64,000 nucleotides of DNA from Lewinellaceae bacterium (GTDB taxonomy: Bacteria > Bacteroidota > Bacteroidia > Chitinophagales > Saprospiraceae). Position 1 is the stretch's first letter; each line of letters starts with the position of its first letter. A program made the translations under genes and the position numbers. Positions 22,889-33,000 of the stretch are shown piece by piece. The notes below the pieces were generated by a model, which made no database searches, was not told where the DNA came from, and saw nothing but the letters and a program-made list of their open reading frames with translations. The DNA is taken from positions 1,116,001 to 1,180,000 of the forward strand of contig JACJYN010000002.1 of NCBI GenBank assembly GCA_020636095.1, read 5' to 3'.

Positions 22889-25800
22889 ATGGTGACGAGA
22901 ATAACTACCCTTCTGGCGTTGTGCTGCGCCCTTACCACTACCCTGTTCAGTCAAAGCTTCGATTCTGACTTCCAGCCTTTTGTGACTCGCCCCGGCGATA
23001 TTGAAGAGCTGGTTATTTTGCCCGACGGGCGCTTCATAGCCGCCGGCAGCTTCACCCTGGCCAACCGGGTGGAACGAGCCAATATCGCCCGCTTTCTGCC
23101 CGACGGCAGCCTGGACGAGAGCTTCCAGCCGACGATCCGGTTTTCCATTATTGCCCTGGCGTTACAGCCGGATGGCAAAGTCCTCATTGGGGGCAGCTAC
23201 CTGGATGAAAATGCTCCCGAGGGTATTACCATCCTCCGCCTGAATACGAACGGCAGCCTCGACAACAGCTTTCAGGCCGGCTTTGCACCCGATGGCAGCT
23301 TTGCCGAAATTGAGGTGGAATCCAATGGCTCCATCCTGGTGGGCGGCTCCTTCAGCCAATTCGACGAACTGGCAGTGCAGGGCGTCATTCGCCTGAGCGC
23401 AAACGGTAGCCTGCAAAATATTATCCCCCTCAACACCCCCGGCGTGGTCTTCGTTAGCAGCCTGCTGGTGCAAAACAACGGGCGCTTTGCCGTTGGCGGC
23501 ACCTACAATGGAGAGGCTTATCTCAGTTACCACGAAAACAGCGGCGCCCCGGTTGCCGGCTTTAACTTCTCCATTAATTTACCGAGCACCACCAACACAC
23601 TGGTTGGTATCCGGGACCTGAACCAGGATAGCCAGGGGCGCATCATTTTCAGTACCGGCACCTTCCTGATCCGCTATGCAGTGGGCATTCTTAACCCCGA
23701 TGGCAGTTTTGCCGAATGGAACTACGTCTTTGGCATTCCTCAATCTATTGCAGTTGACAATAATGACCAGATCTACGTCTCCGGTGACTACGGTGGCGTC
23801 AGTGCAGTCCATCCCTTCGACCCGGCGACAGGGTTGAGCAATTACGACGGCGGAATAGGCGCCGATGGGCTGATACGGAAAGCAGTTATCCATCCCAGCG
23901 GCGGCTTCATCGCTGCCGGCCCTTTTAGCGCTTTTGACGGACAAGCCCACCTGGGTATCGTCCGCCTTAACAATTCGGGCGCCCCGATAGCCGGCTTCAA
24001 CAGCGCGGTGGAGCGCGTGGGCGTCGTCCGTTCGATGGTGAGCAGCGGTAGCGATAAAGTGTATATCAGTGGAGATTTCGCCATGGCAGGCGACACCTAT
24101 AGCCCCAATATAGCTCGTCTCTTCCTGGACAACGGCGAGGCCGACCCCAGTTTCAACAATCCTGGCATCAGCTATCGGAATGAGGTCCGGCGGATCAACC
24201 TGGACAATCAGGGGCGGGTGCTGGCGGCCGGCACCAATCTGGACAATGCCGAAAGCCCGCACGAGGCGCCCCTCATGCGCTTGTTGCCCAGCGGTGCGTT
24301 TGACCCTACCTTCCAACCCAACCCGGCTACGTACCCAATAGGGCGCCTCGCCAAAGTGCAGCCCCTGGACAACGGACAACTACTGGTGATCGGCGATTTC
24401 AACGTTTTTGACCAGGGTATTGCGGCCTCCAAAGTGGCTCTTTACAATGCCAACGGCAGCCTGGTGCGAAGTTTTTCCGACCGCATACAGGTCGCTACTG
24501 CCACCGAGATATTCCGCCTGAACGATGGAAGGATACTGCTTGGCGGGCGCGATATCCGCTACGATGGCGCCGCCTCGCAACCCATCATCCGGCTTGACGC
24601 CAACCTCAACCGCGACTTTTCCTTCCAGTCGCCTTCCGATATTATCTGTCCTGGCGATTGCCGCTTCAAGTTCACCGAACAGGCCGATGGCAAGCTGCTC
24701 CTGGGCGGTATTTTCCGCACCGATCCCGCTCAGGAAAATCCATTCCGTATGGTGCGGCTCGAAGCCAACGGCGCTTTGGACGACAGCTTCCAACTGCCCG
24801 CCGCCTTCAGCAATAATGAACCCTATATCGACGGTGGGCCGCGCAAAATGCTCTGCCTGCCCGATGGGCGCATCCTGACGGTAGGCCTGTTTGATTCCCT
24901 CGGACTGGCGCCCGCCCCTTCTATGGTCCTCCTGGAAGAAGATGGAAGCCTGGCGGATAACCTGGAAGGGCTCACCTTCGAGCGGCAGTTCCTCTTCGAT
25001 GCCTTATTGCTCGAAGATGGCGGCTTCCTCATCGGCGGCATCCTCGCCGATCCCAGCCTGCCCCGTCAGAGTGGCCTTGCCCGGGTGACCTACGAACCGC
25101 TCTCTACCGCCAGTATAGCCGGACTGATCCAGACCCCGGCCGGCATACCGGTGGATGGCGTCGAGATTGGCATCGTAGGGCAACCATCCGGCAACCTGCT
25201 GACCGGCGCCGACGGGCAGTACGAGTTCTCCGGGCCGCAGCCCGGCAGTGATTATACCGTGATGCCCATGCTCAATACCGGGCATGCTAACGGCGTAAGC
25301 ACTTTCGACCTGCTATTGATCAACCAGCATATTCTCGGCAACAACCGCTTTGACAGCCCCTATCAGATCATCGCCGCCGATGTCAATAATTCTCAGACAC
25401 TCACTACGCTCGACCTGATCAGCATTCAAAAGCTGATCCTGGGGCGGATAACGGAATTTCCCAACAACTTCAGCTGGCGTTTTGTCGATGCGGCTTATAT
25501 TTTCCCCAACCCGATGAACCCGTGGCAGGAAGCCTTCCCGGAAATGATCCGCCTGTCTAACCTGCCCGCCACCGGCGTTCAGGATGCTAATTTCATCGCC
25601 ATCAAGATCGGAGATGTAGATGGAAGCGCCATGCAGATTCTACAGGCCAGGCAGAGCAACCGGCCTTTCCAGTTATGGGCCGCCGGACAAGAGGTGGAGG
25701 CAGGCGCCCTGGTGCGGGCGCCAGTTACCGCCGGTGGCCTTGAGGCCATTCGGGCGTTCCAGTTTACCCTGCGCTTCCAACCCTCTGCCCTCAGCCTGGA

Positions 25801-26320
25801 AGGTTTTTCCTATGGCTTGTTGCAGGAAGAGGATTTGGGATGGGATTTCCTGGACAAGGGATGGATCACGGCCAGCTGCTACCGGCTACCGGAAAATGCC
25901 GATCCGGAAACGACACTGTTCACCCTCACCTTCCGGGCGCACCGGGCCGGCAACCTTAGCGAGTGGCTGAACCTGGGCTCCGATTTCACCCAGGCCGAAG
26001 CATACGATGCCAATGGGCAGGTGTACCGCCCGGAGCTATCCTTCACCCCCGCCCCGGAAAAAGCGCCGCAGCTGTTGGAGAATGCGCCTAACCCGTTTTC
26101 AGAGGCGACTACCATTGCCTTTGAAATGGAAAAGGCAGGCGAGGCTACCCTGCTGATCCACAGCTCCAACGGCCACCGGTTGCGGCAGCTGAGCGGATGG
26201 TTTGATACCGGGCGCCAGGAGATCAGGCTGAGCGGCGAAGGGCTGCCGGAAGGAGTATTGTTTTATACGCTACAGACGGAAGGAGGAACGAAGACGGGGA
26301 AGATGGTGGTTAGGAGGTGA
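22889..26320 (+). CDS. T9SS-exported delta-60 repeat protein with dockerin-like and cohesin-like modules
   Basis: 1143 residues starting at the ATG 22889 (MVTRITTLLALCCALTTTLFSQ, a signal peptide). Residues about 25-735 are delta-60 repeats: recurring PDGRFIAAGSFTLA, LQPDGKVLIGGSY and GSLDESFQP units, probably a beta-propeller or solenoid. Next come a Cna-B/carboxypeptidase-regulatory-like domain (SIAGLIQTPAGIPVDGVEI, about 740-800), a dockerin-type region with paired F-strand-like repeats (GVSTFDLLLINQHILG, LTTLDLISIQKLILGR, IKIGDVDGSA), a cohesin-like beta domain (about 930-1050, FQFTLRFQPSALSLEGF) and a T9SS sorting module (NAPNPFSEATTIAFEM to KMVVRR). The role is extracellular; binding partner unknown. 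Codon use matches its neighbours. Confidence 0.88.
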   Translation: MVTRITTLLALCCALTTTLFSQSFDSDFQPFVTRPGDIEELVILPDGRFIAAGSFTLANRVERANIARFLPDGSLDESFQPTIRFSIIALALQPDGKVLIGGSYLDENAPEGITILRLNTNGSLDNSFQAGFAPDGSFAEIEVESNGSILVGGSFSQFDELAVQGVIRLSANGSLQNIIPLNTPGVVFVSSLLVQNNGRFAVGGTYNGEAYLSYHENSGAPVAGFNFSINLPSTTNTLVGIRDLNQDSQGRIIFSTGTFLIRYAVGILNPDGSFAEWNYVFGIPQSIAVDNNDQIYVSGDYGGVSAVHPFDPATGLSNYDGGIGADGLIRKAVIHPSGGFIAAGPFSAFDGQAHLGIVRLNNSGAPIAGFNSAVERVGVVRSMVSSGSDKVYISGDFAMAGDTYSPNIARLFLDNGEADPSFNNPGISYRNEVRRINLDNQGRVLAAGTNLDNAESPHEAPLMRLLPSGAFDPTFQPNPATYPIGRLAKVQPLDNGQLLVIGDFNVFDQGIAASKVALYNANGSLVRSFSDRIQVATATEIFRLNDGRILLGGRDIRYDGAASQPIIRLDANLNRDFSFQSPSDIICPGDCRFKFTEQADGKLLLGGIFRTDPAQENPFRMVRLEANGALDDSFQLPAAFSNNEPYIDGGPRKMLCLPDGRILTVGLFDSLGLAPAPSMVLLEEDGSLADNLEGLTFERQFLFDALLLEDGGFLIGGILADPSLPRQSGLARVTYEPLSTASIAGLIQTPAGIPVDGVEIGIVGQPSGNLLTGADGQYEFSGPQPGSDYTVMPMLNTGHANGVSTFDLLLINQHILGNNRFDSPYQIIAADVNNSQTLTTLDLISIQKLILGRITEFPNNFSWRFVDAAYIFPNPMNPWQEAFPEMIRLSNLPATGVQDANFIAIKIGDVDGSAMQILQARQSNRPFQLWAAGQEVEAGALVRAPVTAGGLEAIRAFQFTLRFQPSALSLEGFSYGLLQEEDLGWDFLDKGWITASCYRLPENADPETTLFTLTFRAHRAGNLSEWLNLGSDFTQAEAYDANGQVYRPELSFTPAPEKAPQLLENAPNPFSEATTIAFEMEKAGEATLLIHSSNGHRLRQLSGWFDTGRQEIRLSGEGLPEGVLFYTLQTEGGTKTGKMVVRR

Positions 26321-26607
26321 TGCTATTTTAGAGCTTGTTGAAGCCCTTTTAAAAAAACGCTTCTTGATTTTCAGTGATTTGCGAATTGCGAACACCGAAT
26401 TCCAAACCCTCCCGAATAGGGCCGGGGCTGTGCAAAAAGTATAGTTTGACAGGGTCAACAAAATTTTCAGGATGTGTCAATGGCTACGCAATCCGTTACA
26501 ATCAGAAAAAATAAACACCCCGAAGAGGTTTATATAAGATGAGTTATTAATCAACCCCCTACTTTTCCTTATTTTGCCTTTCAGCAAAAACCAAGCCATC
26601 GCTTATC

Positions 26608-29600
26608 ATGAACCTACGCATCATTTCCGCCGGCGCCGGCAGCGGCAAAACCTATCGCCTGACCAGTGAAATGGTGGCGCTGCTGGGGAAAGGCGTCCGC
26701 GCCACCGGTGTCATTGCCACTACTTTTACCAAAAAGGCGGCGGCTGAGCTTCAGGAGCGGGTACGGGTGCGCCTGCTGGAAGAAGGGCTTACCGGACAGG
26801 CAGACCAATTGGCCAATGCCCTCATTGGAACCGTTCACGGGTTGGGGGTCAGGCTGCTGCAGCGCTTTGCCTATGAAGCCGGCGTTTCTCCCGAGGTGAG
26901 TATCATCGCCGATGAAGACCAGCAGATTCTCTTCAATCTCTCTCTGGCGACCGTATTGACTGGCGAGCGGGTTGAAAAAATGGAATACCTCAGCGACCGC
27001 CTGGGCCTGAACAAACGCGAGCGCTACGACTGGCGCCGGGAAGTCAAACGGGTGACGGACATTGCCCGCGCCAACGACTTTTCTTTCGAAGCGCTGGAAA
27101 AGAGCAAACACCAGTCTTTCGAAAGCTTCCAGGAGTTCCTCGGGCAGCCCGATAAAGATAAGCCGGAAGGCTACTTCGAGCACCGGCTCGACCAACTGAT
27201 GGGCGAAACCATCACCCGCCTGGAAAACAATACCGACGAAACCAAAAAGACCCGGGAGGCAGTCAATACGCTCAAGGCCTTTCAGCGAACCCTGAACCTG
27301 CGTCAATACCTGTACTGGCACGAGTGGGCGAAGATATCCAAGCTCGACGTCGGCGCCAAGAGCCGCGATGATGTAGCCGAACTGCTCGAGTTTGCCGCCA
27401 GCCACCATCGCCATCCCGAATTTCAGGAGGATATCCGCGACTTCATCTACAACATCTTTGAAATTGCCATCGCCGCCATTCAGGAGTACGATGAATATAA
27501 GAAGCGCCGCGGCCTGATCGACTACACAGATATGGAAGTCCTGGTCAACCGCCTGCTGGATAAACCTGCGGTTAAGGCGGTGCTGAAGCAGGAGATCGAC
27601 CTGCTGATGGTCGATGAATTCCAGGACACCAGCCCCATCCAACTAGAGATTTTTCTGAAGCTGTCCAAACTGGCTCAATACTCAGTCTGGGTGGGCGATC
27701 CGAAGCAGTCGATCTACGGCTTCCGCGGAGCAGCGCCGGAGCTGATGCAGGCCATCATCCGGAAAGTGGGCGGGGTGAAGCCCGAAGATATCCAGGAATA
27801 TTCCTGGCGCTCGCGGGAGGACATCGTCCATGCCGTCAATGCCCTGTTCACCAAGGCCTTTACCGATCTTCCGCCGGAGCAGGTGGCCCTGAAGGCCAAG
27901 CGGGCAAAGCAACCCAACGAAAACAGCCTCGACAAAACGCCGGAGCCCATCGAGATGGAGGATGCCCTGATACACTGGCATTTTGTGTACGATGGCGAGG
28001 GGCGCCTCCCCGGCCGGCCGTGGATGGAAAGCAGCATCGCCGCCTCTCTCAAAAAAATGCTGGATAAGCCCACGTACGTCATTCCCAAAGGCGCCCGGGA
28101 ACCTCAGAAGGCGGTTCCCGGCGATGTGGCCATCCTCTGCCGCTCCAACGCCGAATGCCAGACCGTGGCCGAGGCGTTGCACCGCGCCGGCCTGCGGGCG
28201 GCCATTTCCCGCAGTGGCCTGCTGGCTACCGCCGAGGCCAAACTCATCCTGGCTTGCCTCAAGTACCTCCTCAACCAATACGACTCCCTCTCGGTAGCCG
28301 AAATCTTACTGCTGGCCAGCGGCCAGCCCATCGAAGACATCATTGAGAGCCGCCTGGAATACATCGACAGCATAGACAACGGCAAGAGCTGGAAAGGACA
28401 GTGGGCCGGCGACGACGCCTTCATCCTCGCAATGGATCAGTTGCGGGAGCAGACGATCGAGCTGTCCAGCGCCGAAATCCTCAACCTGCTGCTCGAAGAG
28501 ATGGGCCTGCGGCGCATCGTCGCCAGTTGGGGAAACCAGCAACAACGCCTCGATAATGTAGACATGATGCGCAAACTGGCGTTGCAGTACGAGGAGGCCT
28601 GCAACCGCCTGCATTCAGCCGCTTCGCTGGGTGGCTTCCTGCTCTGGCTCGGCGAGCTGGAAAACAACGAAGCGGACATGCAGGGCTCAGGCGAAGGGCC
28701 CGACGCCGTGAATGTGCTGACCTACCACAAGAGTAAGGGCCTGGAATGGCCCATCGTCATCTGCCATAGCCTGGAGGGCAACCTGAGGGCGGAAGTCTGG
28801 GGAGTGGACATTATACAGGAAAGTGAGGAGGTGGACCTCAATAACATATTGGGCAACCGCTGGCTGCGCTACTGGGCCAACCCTTACGCCGATCAAATCC
28901 GCCATACCGCCCTGGAGGAAAAGCTGTCGGAAAGTGAAGCTACCCGGCGTGCCCGCGAAGCCGCCCTCCAGGAAGAGGCGCGCCTGCTTTATGTCGGCCT
29001 GACCCGTGCCCGCGATTATCTCGTTTTCCCCTCCCGCGCCCGGCCCACCCAGTGGCTGAACCGGGTCTGGCATCAGGGCCAGGAAGACCATCCTACCCTC
29101 CTCCCCAATGAAAGGGAAAGCCCCTGGGAGTGGAACGGCCAATTCCTGAATATCACGAATGAGGCCTTCCCTTACCCCCGCGATTTCACCCATGCGGAAC
29201 TGCCGGAAGAATCGCTCCTTTTTTTGGCGGAACGCACCGGCCGACAGCCACACGAACTCTACGACATCGATGCCGCCAAAGAGCCCTTCTCCCAGGAAAT
29301 GAGCGCCCGAATCGGCGACGTTCTCAACTACCAAAACTCACTAAGCCTGGAAGAGGGCATCGACCTGTACACTGTTGCCAAAGGGATTAAGGCCTTCCTG
29401 ACGGCCGACCGGCCCGCCTACCCTACTCCGGAACGCCTGAAAATGGCGGAAGGCTTCATCCAGCGCTACGAAATGGGCGATACGGCGCCCAGCGCGCTGG
29501 CATTAATGGGCGACGCCTGGCTGGCTTTCCTGGGGCGGCAGTTCGACATTCAGGAGGTGCATCGCAAGTATCCCTTCCGCTATTTTCATCACGGCCGCCT

Positions 29601-29835
29601 TTTCACGAACGTTATCGACCTGTTGCTGGAAACACCCAAAGGCCTGGTCATTATCCAGAATAGTGGCTTCGACGGCGGCGACCTAACCAAAATGAAGCAG
29701 CGAGCCCTGCAAAACCTGGGCAGTTGGTGTTACCTCAGCGGCTGTGCCGCAAGGGAGCTCTTCGGCCAGAAGCCGGTGCGTACTTTTGTGCATTTTGTGC
29801 TGAGTGGGACTTTGGTGGAGATTGAGATTCGTTGA
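26608..29835 (+). CDS. UvrD/AddA-like superfamily 1 helicase with degenerate C-terminal nuclease
   Basis: 1075 residues with the AddA/RecB layout. SF1A helicase motifs: Walker A AGAGSGKTYRL (about 8-18), Ia TTFTKKAAAELQERV, II MVDEFQDTSPIQ, III VWVGDPKQSIYGFRGA, V LTYHKSKGLEWPIVICH, VI LLYVGLTRARDYLVF. The C-terminal region aligns with the RecB-type PD-(D/E)XK nuclease. It keeps an Asp in NVIDLLLE (D1004), but the following DYK motif is replaced (LVIIQNSGFDG, 1013-1023), so metal-dependent cleavage is unlikely. No addB-type gene is adjacent. It probably unwinds DNA in repair; whether it has a nuclease partner is unknown. The ATG at 26608 is directly before the Walker A and fits the family. 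Confidence 0.9.
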   Translation: MNLRIISAGAGSGKTYRLTSEMVALLGKGVRATGVIATTFTKKAAAELQERVRVRLLEEGLTGQADQLANALIGTVHGLGVRLLQRFAYEAGVSPEVSIIADEDQQILFNLSLATVLTGERVEKMEYLSDRLGLNKRERYDWRREVKRVTDIARANDFSFEALEKSKHQSFESFQEFLGQPDKDKPEGYFEHRLDQLMGETITRLENNTDETKKTREAVNTLKAFQRTLNLRQYLYWHEWAKISKLDVGAKSRDDVAELLEFAASHHRHPEFQEDIRDFIYNIFEIAIAAIQEYDEYKKRRGLIDYTDMEVLVNRLLDKPAVKAVLKQEIDLLMVDEFQDTSPIQLEIFLKLSKLAQYSVWVGDPKQSIYGFRGAAPELMQAIIRKVGGVKPEDIQEYSWRSREDIVHAVNALFTKAFTDLPPEQVALKAKRAKQPNENSLDKTPEPIEMEDALIHWHFVYDGEGRLPGRPWMESSIAASLKKMLDKPTYVIPKGAREPQKAVPGDVAILCRSNAECQTVAEALHRAGLRAAISRSGLLATAEAKLILACLKYLLNQYDSLSVAEILLLASGQPIEDIIESRLEYIDSIDNGKSWKGQWAGDDAFILAMDQLREQTIELSSAEILNLLLEEMGLRRIVASWGNQQQRLDNVDMMRKLALQYEEACNRLHSAASLGGFLLWLGELENNEADMQGSGEGPDAVNVLTYHKSKGLEWPIVICHSLEGNLRAEVWGVDIIQESEEVDLNNILGNRWLRYWANPYADQIRHTALEEKLSESEATRRAREAALQEEARLLYVGLTRARDYLVFPSRARPTQWLNRVWHQGQEDHPTLLPNERESPWEWNGQFLNITNEAFPYPRDFTHAELPEESLLFLAERTGRQPHELYDIDAAKEPFSQEMSARIGDVLNYQNSLSLEEGIDLYTVAKGIKAFLTADRPAYPTPERLKMAEGFIQRYEMGDTAPSALALMGDAWLAFLGRQFDIQEVHRKYPFRYFHHGRLFTNVIDLLLETPKGLVIIQNSGFDGGDLTKMKQRALQNLGSWCYLSGCAARELFGQKPVRTFVHFVLSGTLVEIEIR

Positions 29836-29879
29836 CCTCTCGCCCGGCTTTGCTGAAGCTCTGCCGGGAAAAAGAACAG

Positions 29880-30047
29880 ATGCTATGGATGCTGTGGATG
29901 CTATGGAATCAACGCTGGGTGGCCTCTCAGCAGCCAATATCTATAGCATCTACGGCCGGGCTGTACTATTTGGGCCGTACAGCATGAAAAAACGACACTA
30001 GCCAGGCCAGGAGCCAGGGGATAGCCCCGTAGCATCCATAGCAACGC
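29880..30047. repeat. GATGCTATG short tandem repeat with inverted partner
   Basis: GATGCTATG-GATGCTGTG-GATGCTATG stands near 29880-29907 and an inverted version (AGCATCCATAGCA) near 30032. They could form a stem between the convergent helicase and BNR-protein genes and may act as a transcription end. No ORF. Confidence 0.4.
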
Positions 30048-30052
30048 ACCTT

Positions 30053-33000
30053 CTACAGCCCCAGAAGCTGAAAAGTCTGTTCTTCCCCCTCTTCACCGAT
30101 CCGCAGGCTCAACACATAGACGCCGGCAGGCAGGCCGGTGATCTCAAGGCGCATCAGAGGGCCGGTGGCCAGTTGTTTCCCCTTCCGGGCCAGGCGCCCG
30201 CTCATATCGTAGAGTTCGTAATAAACATCATCGTCCATCACATCTGTAAAAGTAACCTCAATAAAATCCTGGAAAGGATTGGGAAATACGCGGAGCACTT
30301 CCCTGCCCGAGTAGAAATTCTCCTTCCGGAGGGCAATAGTTGGCGAGTAAAAGACCTCTTCGTAGTCTTCGGCGGGGTCTTCATTGACGACCCGCAGGCG
30401 GAAGAAATAGAGCAGGCGGTCACCAGGAGTCGAGAAGGTATAAGATTTCAGATCTGTAGCAAGATAGCCTTTGGCGTTTACCCTGCCGACGGATTCGAAG
30501 GTTTTGCCGTTCAGCGATTGTTCGACCTCAAAATATTGACATTTGTACTCGGGCTGGGTTTCCCACGCCAGCCGTATTTGGGAAGCGCTGCTGAATTCCC
30601 CACCAAAATTGAGCAGTTTGGTGAGCAGTTCCCCATCGTATTTGGTGATCTTCACATCATCAATCGCCAGCCCATTGTGGTTTCCGGTATTTTCCGAGCG
30701 GAAGACGAAACGGAAAGCGACGTCCTCATTTCCGGCCAGGCCGCTCACATTGAGGCTGAATTTATCGAAAGAGTTCTTGGTTCCGCTGAAATAGGAGGCG
30801 CCCAGGGGAAACGCAGCCGCTGGTTCCGACTCATTGGTATAGTTGTACCAATCGCCATCCTTATCTGTACCCAGTTGTTTCCACGTTTGTCCGCGGTCGG
30901 TGGAATACTGCAGCTGGAAACCGTCAAAGCCGCCCTGTAGCTTAAACTTGGCCCAGAAACTGAGTTCATAGATACCCTGGACAGAAAAATCAAAGTTGGG
31001 CAGGTAAAGGTAGGTTTCGGTGTTGGGCTGGTAATACAATTCGTCCAGTCCAATGACGAAAGCGTTGTTTCCGCTGTTCACCCCACTCTTGCCCGATATG
31101 GACGAATTGCCTCGTTCCCAGGAAGACCCTTTGATCGTATGAACGCCGAACTGTTCCGGGAAAGCCTCAAACCCGCCGCTGTAGGCCTCCCCTTCGGAGC
31201 TGTAGGGCAGGCTGTGATCGGGCAATATTTTAATGGGCGCCGTTTCCGATAAGCTTCCGTTGATGGTCATTTTGAGGGCGTATTCCCCGATCTGAGCATA
31301 TTCTTTATAGACCGTTTCTCCGCTTCCGGCCGTACCGTCGCCAAAGTCCCATTCAAAAGATTCGGCCCGCAGGGAGCGCTGGGCGGTGAGGAAAAGCGGC
31401 GATTGCGTATAGTGTACCCGGTTGCCGGTGATGACCGGCAGGGGGTCGGAGAAGAGGTCGGATGTCCACATGCCTCTGCCGTAGGTAGCTGCCAGGACCA
31501 CCTTGTCCGACTGCCGGGCCTGCAGCATGGTGGTGCGGGTGAGGGGGATGCCAATGCCCGGGGTGGGCGGCGCCCATTCCGTTTGGGCCCCATTCAGCTG
31601 GCCGGTTGCCCAAACGCCCAGCTCGGTGGCGATGATGGCCTGGGAAGCATCATTGGGGTTGAACAACCCCCAGCGCACCGGCATATCCGGCAGGTTGCCT
31701 TCGCTGGCCATCCAGGACTGGCCGCCGTCGATACTCTCGTACACGCTGGTAACGCCATAATTGGAAAGGGTAACCAGCAAATGATCCGGATTGCCCAATT
31801 CTATATCAATACTCGAGATGGAACCGGCATTATTGACTCCCAGAGAGGTGGCGTTGACGGTGCTGCCCTGGTGTGCATTATCGATGCGGTAGATACGGCC
31901 GGAGCCGGCGCCCAGGTAGATCCGGTTCGGCACGTTGGGGCATACCCGCACGTGGGTCACTGAAATATCGGCGTTTTCTATATTGATAATGCCCCCCTGG
32001 GTGGATTCCCGGTCCCAGCGGTAGAAATCTCCGTCATTGGTCTGGGAGTAAAGGATGTTGGCTTTGTCATCGTAATCGGAAGGGTTGACAAAGCCTCCTT
32101 CGGTATTGACGCCAACGCCGAACGAGGCGCCACCGTCGACCGACATGGCGTAGTCCCCGTAGTAAAGCGACACCAACTGGTATTGGGGCTCATCCTGGTC
32201 GATATGGGCATAGAAGCCATCGCCGCCCAATACCGTTCTGGCGCCAACGACGCCATATTGATTGAGCTGCAGGGAGCCGTTGTCCTGAGTACCGCCAATG
32301 AAGTAGTCGCGCAAGGCTTCCGGGTGAATATCCGCCGCATAGAATTGTGTGACATTGTATTCCGTGTTGGCGGCCTGAATATTCGAACCGCCGTTAAAGC
32401 TGCGGAAGAAGCCGCCATCATTGCCAAAATAGACAACGCCCTGTTGTTGTTCGTCAAATAGAATTTTGTGCTGGTCAGCATGTACAAACTGCAGAGGGTT
32501 GCCCGTCCAGTCCGAAATCTGGTTAAAGGAAATGCCTCCGCTCTCGGAAGCATAAAGGTCGATCCCGCCGATAAAAACGCGCTGGCCGTTGAAGGGGTCA
32601 ACTGCAATTTCCAGGTCGTAGCCGCCTTGTCCGCGGGTCCAGTTTTCACCATCGTTGCTGATGGGCGCGCTACTGATTTCCCAAAAGTCAGAACCTTCGG
32701 CCAGCCGGTGAACGCCGCTGCCATTGCCTCCGCTATTGCCAACGGCATAGAGATACTGAGGAGAACCCTGGCTGACCGAGATTTCCACCCGCGTGAACCC
32801 TTCCGAAAAATTGGTGCCGGCGGTGAGATTCTCCCAGGAGCCGGCATCCCCGGAAGTCGATTTATAGATAACTGAAGTGGTGGAAACATAGATCGTCCCC
32901 GAAGCTTTGTGAAAGGCGATATCGTGGATGGTTTCCTGGAAAGTACCGGCTCCGGCGCCCAGCACCTTTTCCCAGCTCAGCCCCTGGTTGGAGCTACGGT

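Noticed and set aside
26614..27642. 342-aa antisense frame opposite the helicase
   Set aside because: GC-rich shadow; the helicase on the other strand has all motifs.
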